From Pterobdella sp. o SKG-2022 (taxonomy: Eukaryota; Annelida; Clitellata; Hirudinida; Piscicolidae), in the NCBI GenBank assembly GCA_964035795.1, contig OZ038325.1, positions 6,309,047 to 6,373,046 of the forward strand: 64,000 nucleotides of DNA, written 5' to 3'. Position 1 is the stretch's first letter. Each line of letters begins with the position of its first letter. Of the stretch, positions 29,480-64,000 are shown one piece after another. A model generated the notes under the pieces. It worked only from the letters and a program-made list of their open reading frames with translations, was not told the origin of the DNA and ran no database searches. The translations under genes were made by a program, and so were the position numbers.

Positions 29480-29670
29480 TATTTTAACAAAAATAATAAT
29501 AATAATAATAAAATAATAATAAAAATAATAATAATAAAATAATAATAATAAAATAACAATAATAATAATAAAATAATAATAATAAATCTTGTGTAGCAAG
29601 AAGAACGATCCCTTTCACCTCTTAGTCATCCTTCCATCCTTTATTCCCTAGCGTTTAATGTATTAATTTA

Positions 29671-29741
<71 letters not shown>

Positions 29742-29751
29742 TAATAATAAT
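29480..29751. repeat. Interrupted AAT microsatellites
   Basis: Two blocks of AAT repeats, about 29480-29586 (imperfect, with AAAAT variants) and about 29672-29751 (nearly pure), separated by about 85 bp of unique sequence. Confidence 0.9.
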
Positions 29752-30717
29752 AATTTTTAATGTGAATGAATATGTTGTATAATGAAAAAATAATAATTTT
29801 TATTGTTATTATGGTTGTAATATTGTTTTTTTTTTTGTTTTTATGAAATGCATTTCTATTGTGAAGTATAATAACTAGAAGAGGTATAGATTTTTATTTT
29901 AAACTTGACCAATTTTTTTGAATTCACCTTTTTGAGGCTAACATTGCTCAAAGTTCTTTTACTTTTATTATGTTATTTTTTGTTTTTTCCTATTTTGCTT
30001 TTTTTGTTTCATTTTTTTTACTTTTTACTTATATTGTTTTACTACGTTCCAACTTTTTGTTTCATTTTCTCTCATTAAAGCTCTCAAATTCAAAAACCTC
30101 AATTAATAAAATTTTTAATCAATGGTTTTTACCAAAGATATTTATTATTATAAATATGTACTTGCAAAAATAGAAAATAATTATTAAAAAGTAAAATAAA
30201 AATAAAAATACTTGTGAAATAAAAGAAAGAATAAAAATAATAATAAAAAAAAATAAAAAAATGAGTAAAAAAAACAACAATAATAAAGATAATAAAAACA
30301 AAAAATAATGAAATAAATAATAAAAATAACAATAATAATGCAAATAATGATATCAACAAAAAAAAATAAAACTATAACAAAAATAATAATTTGAAGCACA
30401 CGACCCATTAGTCATACCTTATTAGGTTATTGTTATAACTTTGCTTCAGCAATCGATACCTGCTTGCATAAAGAAATATATATATATATATTTTTTTTTG
30501 GTAACACATGTATTTATTTTCTAAAATAGTGACAAAATTGGATCTAAAATAAAAGAGAGAACATGAAGTTAATTGAGAATAGGAAATTAACTAAAAACTA
30601 AATCAGGAACGAAATTAACTAACGAAAATAATGTAAAAAAAAAGGATAATAAATAAATGGATTTATATATATATATATATATAAGCAAGTTAGAACGAAA
30701 CACAAGTATATGACAAA

Positions 30718-30978
30718 CTAAGAAGACACCGCGCAGCGAATTGCCTGAGCGTTACCACGAACAATGGCCAGTGACAAACTTTCAAACAACCATTTAGCCT
30801 TAGATATAAGTTTTCCCAAATCAGACAAAAATGAGAAAGCATGAGAACCGAAGATACCAGAAGTTTGAACCGCTAGCGGAACGAAAATATGGCTATCTGC
30901 AAAGCTTCGATATTTTTGTATTTTCGCCATTTCTGCTTGTTGTAAAGCCCAACCGGAATTGGTCACAGTTTGAAGCAA
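30718..30978 (-). mobile_element. Retroelement ORF C-terminal fragment
   Basis: An 86-residue open stretch reads AEMAKIQKYRSFADSHIFVP, then LAVQTSGIFGSHAFSFLSDL, then SLSLAIVRGNAQAI. From recall it resembles a motif at the C-terminus of reverse-transcriptase ORFs in many marine invertebrates: a Lys/Arg-Tyr block, FVP(V/L)A(V/I)ETSG, FL.DLG, and (L/I)(S/A)(V/I)A(I/V).RGNA. It is compositionally far less AT-rich than its surroundings. No upstream polymerase domain follows on the minus strand, so this is a 5'-truncated copy. The start shown is simply the open frame. Confidence 0.6.
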
Positions 30979-32961
30979 ACGCTTAGGGAAGCCATCAATA
31001 TATTGTTAAAAGAAAAAAAATAAAAACATTATCGTTAGCTTACTACAATAAGTTTAATAAAAGAAAATAATAAAAACAACAACAAAAATAATAATAATAA
31101 TAATAATACTTTTTAGTGAAACCATCTTGGAAACGTTATACAAGTGTGAAAAGTGAATATCAATAACAATAGCACAGGGTGATGTGACAACAATAATATC
31201 ATTACAGCAAGAATTAAAATTAATAAGATAAATAGTAAAAAACCTCTATAATTTTTCATATTAATGATAAAACTATCTGAAAAGAGCTGTTCTATTAAGA
31301 GTTTTTATAGGTTTGATTGGTGGCATTTTTTTATAATAGGGTATTATTATTGTTTCTATTTAATAATGTTTTTGATTACTTTTATTATATTTATGTCATT
31401 CTCAGTATTAATATTATTGCTTTTATTATCGTTGTTCTTATTATTGGTATTCTTGTTATTATTATTATTGTTATTATTATTTTTATTATTATAGAACGGA
31501 ACAAAAGCTTTGGATACTGCTTGTTGTCGCACAGTTTCTTTGTCTGCTTTGTTACTTTTTTTGTGATTATGTTTATTGTTTTTATTCTTATTGTTTATTA
31601 TTTTTCTTATTGCTTTTTTTGTGTTCCCGTTATATTTTCACTTTGTCACTTTAACTCTTTTTTTTGTTTTTTTTATACCTACATATACTTCAAATTTTTA
31701 ATTTTGATTATTTTTACTTATGCCAGTTTCAAGGTTTCCATTTTTTTAGAATATTTTTTTTTCAATCGAAATCCTTGTTTATGTTGGAATATATTTTTTA
31801 TCTTTTTGAATTTCTCATTATCATAACTTCGGTAGTACTCTCAACAGTTTTTCAACCTCATCAAAGTTTTTTTGAAAATAAAAAAAGGATAAATGTGAAC
31901 TTACAATAAAAGAAAACAAAAAAAAAATTATTTAATTTTGAAAGTAAATTTAGCTTGCTTCCATGAAAAATTCATCAAAGATCTTTCAAATTAGTTTTTC
32001 CAGGCATGTATGTGTGTTTGTGTGTGTGTGTGTTTTTTGTCTGTCTGTTTGTTTTTTCATGTGTATGTACATACAATAACGTGTATAACTTCACACTTCA
32101 ACTTAGGTACATTTTCTACACACAACGCAACACATGTTTGTTTATGGTAATGATGGACCTTTGAAAACCCTAATTATTTCTCTTTCCACAAACCCGTTAA
32201 AGCGCTTTTTAATTCACAAACAACTATGCAAACATATGTATACACATATGCACACAAGCATGAAGATGGACACCAAAAAATCCATGAATGTATTCTGATT
32301 AAAACTCCCACAAACACATATACATACTCATATAAACTCACAAAAAAACATAAAGATATATAGAATAAAACAAAGAAACACACAAACACAAAGAAACACA
32401 CGCACACACACAAAAACACGTTAACTCAAAATTAACAGACTTTCTAACAAATAATCAAAGCATTAAACTCAGGAATAATAAACACACAGACTCACGCACA
32501 TAAAAACATAAAATTATCTATAATTCACATATGCAAACATATGAGAAATCTCACACTAAACACAACATATACATATAATTTTTCACACATACATATGTGA
32601 AACAATAATCCACGCACATATATATTGAAAATATATAACAATATTAATACAAACACACATTTACAAACAAGAATGCGTATAAAAACCAACATATTTGTAA
32701 CGAAACATGTTTATATTATAAGCAGTGATACAAATGAAATATATAAACTAAATAACCTTTTAAAAACATGTTATTACATATGAATACTGTTATATGCACG
32801 AACACACAAACATATTTACATGTATATGAACACACACAGATACACAAACAAATACAAACATGGGAAACATGCCTACGTACAAACATGGGAAAAAACATAC
32901 TTACAAACAAATATATATAAAAAATAAGACATACATACAACCAAAAAAACACAAATAGGCA

Positions 32962-33161
<200 letters not shown>

Positions 33162-34029
33162 ACATTTTTAACAAAACACATTTTTATTCACACACATGCA
33201 CACAGACATATATAAACAACGGACGAAAGAGTTCCTTTGTGATATTGTGTGGTGTGTGTGCTTTGATGTGTATATATTCTCGTTTGGGCCTTCTGTTGCT
33301 ACATTAAACAACGTTGGTGAGGTTGGTTAATTTTTTTTTTTTAATTAATATTAATTTTTTGTTTTTTTAAATTTGGTAATTATTCTTTGGTTTTTTTAGT
33401 TAATGTCTTGTTTTTGTTGCTTTAAATTTCTTGTTGCTATTTTTATTTTTGACCTAGTTTAGTTATGTTCATTCACGGCGTATTCTTTTAAAAATTTTAT
33501 TTCATGAATTAATTAATTTTTAATCATTACGTCATCAAATCAATATTTTGATGTCATTATTAGAATTTTTCAATTAAATTATTTGAAATTCTTTGTATTC
33601 AAGTTAAGCCTTTGTTTCGGACCCAGACCATTTGAGGCAATCGACCTAATTAAAGATAAAAACTATAAGAATACAACAAAAATAATAATTACTATGATAT
33701 CAACTTGTTATAATCTTTATTATTTACCTTACTGTTATTATCATTATTATTATTATTATTATTATTTCATTATTATTGTTATTATTTCATTATTATTGTT
33801 ATTAAGGGTTACAGTTATTATATTATCACCAAAAAAAATAAATAAAGAGCCTAAAAATAATATTTTATTTTTTCAAACCTTGTTTGAAGAATGAATCAGC
33901 AAATTTAATTGACTTATTGTTGTTATTGTTTTTATTTTTTTATAAATTTTGTTTTTATTATGATACTATGCGTATTTTTGTCAAAAAATATGTTATATGA
34001 AAAATGAAAATAAACACCAAAAACAAAAA

Positions 34030-34265
34030 AAATTTATAATAATAAAAACAATAATAATAATAAAAACAATAATAATAAAAATAATAAGAATAATAAAAAC
34101 AATAATAATAATAAAAATAATGATAATAAGAAAAACAATAATAAAAATAAGAATAATAAAAACAATAATAATAATAAAAATAATGATAATAATAAAAACA
34201 ATAATAATAATAAAAATAAGAATAATAAAAACAATAATATTAATAATAATAATAATAATGATAAA
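34030..34265. repeat. AATAAT/AAAAC compound microsatellite
   Basis: Interleaved AAT and AAAAC/AAAAT units with an irregular higher-order period of roughly 20-60 bp. Open on both strands only because of the repeat. Confidence 0.85.
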
Positions 34266-36573
34266 AACAATAGTATTTTTAATATTAATATAAAAATAAT
34301 ATAAACAATAATAACAAAAACACTATAAATAGTAATAATATTGAACAGAGAATGATATTAACATTTTGTATGCCTGATGAAGCAAAAGTGTGTGTGTATG
34401 TGATTGAGGGTGTGTGTGTGTATGTGTGTGTGCGTGTGTATATAGATGGATACAATATTTCCAATCCTAATCATTTTCACTTTTAAACTCGAAATTATCA
34501 TTATTGTTATTATAACAATCAACATTATAACTCATACCCCAAACTGCACGCACTTCTAGGTAAGATTCAGGCCTTATTAATATGCATGATGACTCATTCT
34601 TTTTGCACTAGTTTCTTTGCTCTATATGTGTGCTGTCTTGCTTTTCACATCTGTCTGCGTACCTATGTGTGCTAATTTGTTTGTATCTTTTTATTTGTCT
34701 GTGTGGTTGTGTTTTTAGTAGTTTGTGTGTTTTTTTCTCTATTACTGGTTTTGTTTGCGTTATTCTGTTTATTTCAGCGTTGTGTACGCGTCTTTGTCTG
34801 TTTCGTTGTTTCTATTGTTTTCCGGGTTATTTTGCTCTTGTTTGTGTTTCTCTTTGTCTCTTCCAAAATATGTGTTTCTATCTATCTACTTTCGTTTATC
34901 ATTTTCTTTTCTTATTGTATTCTTTGCCCCATTATTTACACCTTCATTTTTATTTGTACATATGCCTGTAGCTAAACCCGCCATTATGTATTCTTAAATG
35001 TTTCTTTGTTGTACTCTCCTTGCTCTCAAACATCTGGCTGGTTGTCCCTCTAATTAGATTATCTTTATTCCCTTTAAATTATTTGATTACAAGCTGAGTT
35101 ATTATTCTTCTTATTATTTTTTATTATTCCTCTTTTATAATTTTTATTTTTTTCATTGTTTTTCTAATGTACAGTTTTCTCATTTCAACGCCAATTATTC
35201 AACGGACAACTCAATATTTTAAAAACACTTTAATCTAGAAACTTTACTATGTTCTGGTCCAGTTATTAATATTATTTCCATTTTTATGAATTTTTTATGT
35301 TTTTATTATTCTATTTCTTATAAACCCCATTGTAAAAAGTCCATTAAAGCTTATTACCGTGCAGTAATCTAATAAGTCTGCAATGAATAATAATAATAAT
35401 AACAATAATAAAAAAAATAATAACGGTAATAATAAATAACTAATAATAAAAATAAAAATAGGAAGACGAATAAAGGACGAATAAAAACTGGTTCAGACTG
35501 TTTATGGTGCTTCATGGTCTGACGAGACAGTTATAACCTCGATCGACATTTAAGACGCGATGATGTTTGGAAAAGAAAATGTGGTAAAAATAACAATAAT
35601 GTATTTATTAAATACTGAAAAATATATAATTTTGAATAAAAAAAAATAAAATTATTTTGATTTTAATTTTTTATTCAGATAAATATACAGGAAGGTGAGA
35701 ACGTATTCGTGATAGAAGAAAAGTGTGGATGAGTAAGTGTTATGGAAAATGAATGAAAAAGATGAGTGGATGGATGAATAGAGAAGAATGAAGATCTAGA
35801 TGAATGAATGGATGGATGAATGGATAACTAAGAAGATGAATTGCTAGACGGGTAAATGATAAATAGATTAGTGTACAAAAAAGTAACATCTCATTTATAA
35901 TAGAATATTAATTAAAGAAAAAATCTAAAAATTTCAAAATTTTATTCATTATATGAATATTTTAAAAAAATGGCCCAATATTGACATAAAACAAGAATTT
36001 ATATAAAATAACCAAAAAATGACTTTACAACATACTATTCAAAAATACTATAGTAATAATTAAAAAGATTCTTAGAGATGTCTTGACGTACTCTAACTAA
36101 TGGTCTTATAATCGCAAACAAGATGCCATGAGAATATCACATGGTTCAATTTAAACATGAAAACGGTTATAAAAAGTTTAGAAACGATTGATAATTATCA
36201 GTTTATACAGGTTTAACTATATGTGGGTTGGAGACTGAAGGCCGTTGCAAGGATCATTGGTTGAATGTTTTATTGATCTAAACAGAACACCTACCACTGT
36301 CATTATAGATACTGAGTCAAACTTAACTTTCATATAATCTCACAGATTTTCTTCGAATAATTTCCACTTCAGATCTTCCAACCCTTAAACCACAAACCTT
36401 CTTCCACATTATCCACAATACTTCAAATCACATCAATGCAACTTTTTCACAGACGTCACCTCTCCATTCACACACAGCTCCAGAATTTTCTTCTTCATTC
36501 CCACAACCTCCGCTTAGCCCTCCATCCACAAAGCCTTTCTCTCTCACCCCAACCACGATCCACCACGTATTAG

Positions 36574-36697
36574 TCAAGTGTATTCAGTGCTGCTGTAAAT
36601 AACGGCTTAAAGAACGCATTCAACCTCGTTTGGAATCGAACCCATGACGTTTGGTTTGATGTTTCTTGCCTCCCTCAGCAGTCCTTCATACACTTGA
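36574..36697. repeat. Inverted-repeat element with a box-B-like core
   Basis: Ends TCAAGTGTATTCAGTGCTGCTG-type (36574-36595) and its near-complement (36676-36697) are inverted copies of 22 bp with four differences. Between them, at 36632-36643, the minus strand reads GGGTTCGATTCC, a good Pol III box B. A clear box A at the right distance is missing. Possible tRNA-derived SINE remnant or MITE. Confidence 0.5.
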
Positions 36698-36876
36698 ATA
36701 CGACGAGGTGGTTACTCATCTTGGGTTGTAGTACCCCATAATGGGGCTGTATTCACCAATGTAAAGTTGTGTCCATCCTAATGCAGTGTACACATCATAT
36801 TAAAGGTTATGAACATCATAAATAGGGTTTATTCTCTAGATTTTATTTTTGTGGTATATCTATTATAAATAAATTA

Positions 36877-36956
36877 TATTCACCATGTAAGGTTTGTATT
36901 CACTATGTATGGTTTGTATTCACCCTGTATGCGTTGTATTCACCATGTATGCCTTG
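36877..36956 (+). repeat. 20-bp tandem repeat, 4 units
   Basis: Four diverged 20-bp units of the type TATTCACCATGTATGGTTTG at 36877, 36897, 36917 and 36937. A related word (TATTCACCAATGTAAAGTTG) occurs upstream near 36750. Confidence 0.8.
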
Positions 36957-37504
36957 TATACCTCCCCATAGGTGACTGTTTTATTGGAATTTATCACCTT
37001 GGTCATCTTTATCCAATAATGGGCCATTTTCTTTGAGGAAAAATAAGTTTAGAAGAATTCTTTTATTTTGAAGAAAGAATAAAGAAAGGTTTTTCGAGTG
37101 TAAAAACATAATGGTGTATATACAGTTTTCCTAAAGTTACAGTTCAAAAAAGTTCATTTATTTGATGAAGTTGTGCTCAGCTGAAACTAGGTTTTAAATA
37201 AAATTATTGAAGATCTTCACTTTCAAATATTAAAAATGGCGAAGTTCACGAAAAATATTTTGTATCGGAGGTAACTGAATTTTGAGTGAAAAATTTTTCA
37301 AAGTGAAAATAATTTCGAGGTGGAAATTGTTTCGATTGAGTAGGAGAAGTCTGTGCTGAAAATGACTAAAACGTGCAAAAAGTCGAAAATTTCAATTTAA
37401 AATAATTTGAAAAAAAAAATCACAATGAGTCACCTAAAATTCAAAAAATAAATGGAATCGACTGCGGAACAAGATAAAGTGATTCACAAATATTTGCCAT
37501 GTTT

Positions 37505-63959
<26,455 letters not shown>

Positions 63960-64000
63960 TCATGAGTGAAAAATGTATGAAAAAATGCAGAAAACATAGT

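Noticed and set aside
29480..29751. CRISPR-like array
   Set aside because: Plain trinucleotide repeats without unique spacers, in a eukaryotic genome.
31264..31909. Hydrophobic ORFs resembling membrane proteins
   Set aside because: T-rich DNA gives Phe/Leu/Ile runs in all frames; no conserved motif or splice structure.

Overview
The window is animal nuclear DNA, very AT-rich, intron-rich and full of microsatellites. No bacterial features are present. Six protein-coding genes could be rebuilt exon by exon, with splice phases that agree at every junction. A tektin gene (sperm or ciliary axoneme) and an ELK-type potassium channel mark it as a metazoan with motile cilia and excitable cells. The species cannot be told from the sequence; a compact invertebrate genome such as a tunicate or a lophotrochozoan would fit.

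Layout: 62-2920 (+) Ras GTPase, nine coding exons, CAAX box CIIL. 2921-7710 intergenic, with foldback repeats. 7719-8188 tektin promoter (RFX-like X-box, TATA box, 5' UTR intron). 8189-13919 (+) tektin, twelve coding exons. 16013-20963 (-) RGK-like divergent small GTPase, three exons, TATA box upstream. 22474-24858 (+) TMEM65, seven exons. 26521-28528 (-) neugrin, five exons. 28529-37504 intergenic, rich in microsatellites, with a retroelement fragment. 37505 to about 63959 (-) ELK/Kv12 (KCNH3/4/8-type) voltage-gated K+ channel, at least seventeen exons; its PAS-domain start lies beyond the right edge.

The genes do not form a pathway. TMEM65 and neugrin are both nuclear-encoded mitochondrial proteins and lie tail to tail, and Ras and the RGK-like protein are both small GTPases, but nothing shows that these pairs are functionally linked.

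The most unusual material is non-coding: (1) a foldback repeat family with a shared core but different, self-matching arms in each copy; (2) a short interspersed repeat whose hairpin is kept by paired base changes; (3) introns on both strands that start GT/G-rich and end CA/C-rich, so the two ends could pair; (4) a long CA tract at the 3' splice site of the channel's pore exon; (5) clusters of CRE-type ACGTCA sites, one inside a palindrome; (6) two tRNA-like elements bounded by GTCGGCC inverted ends.
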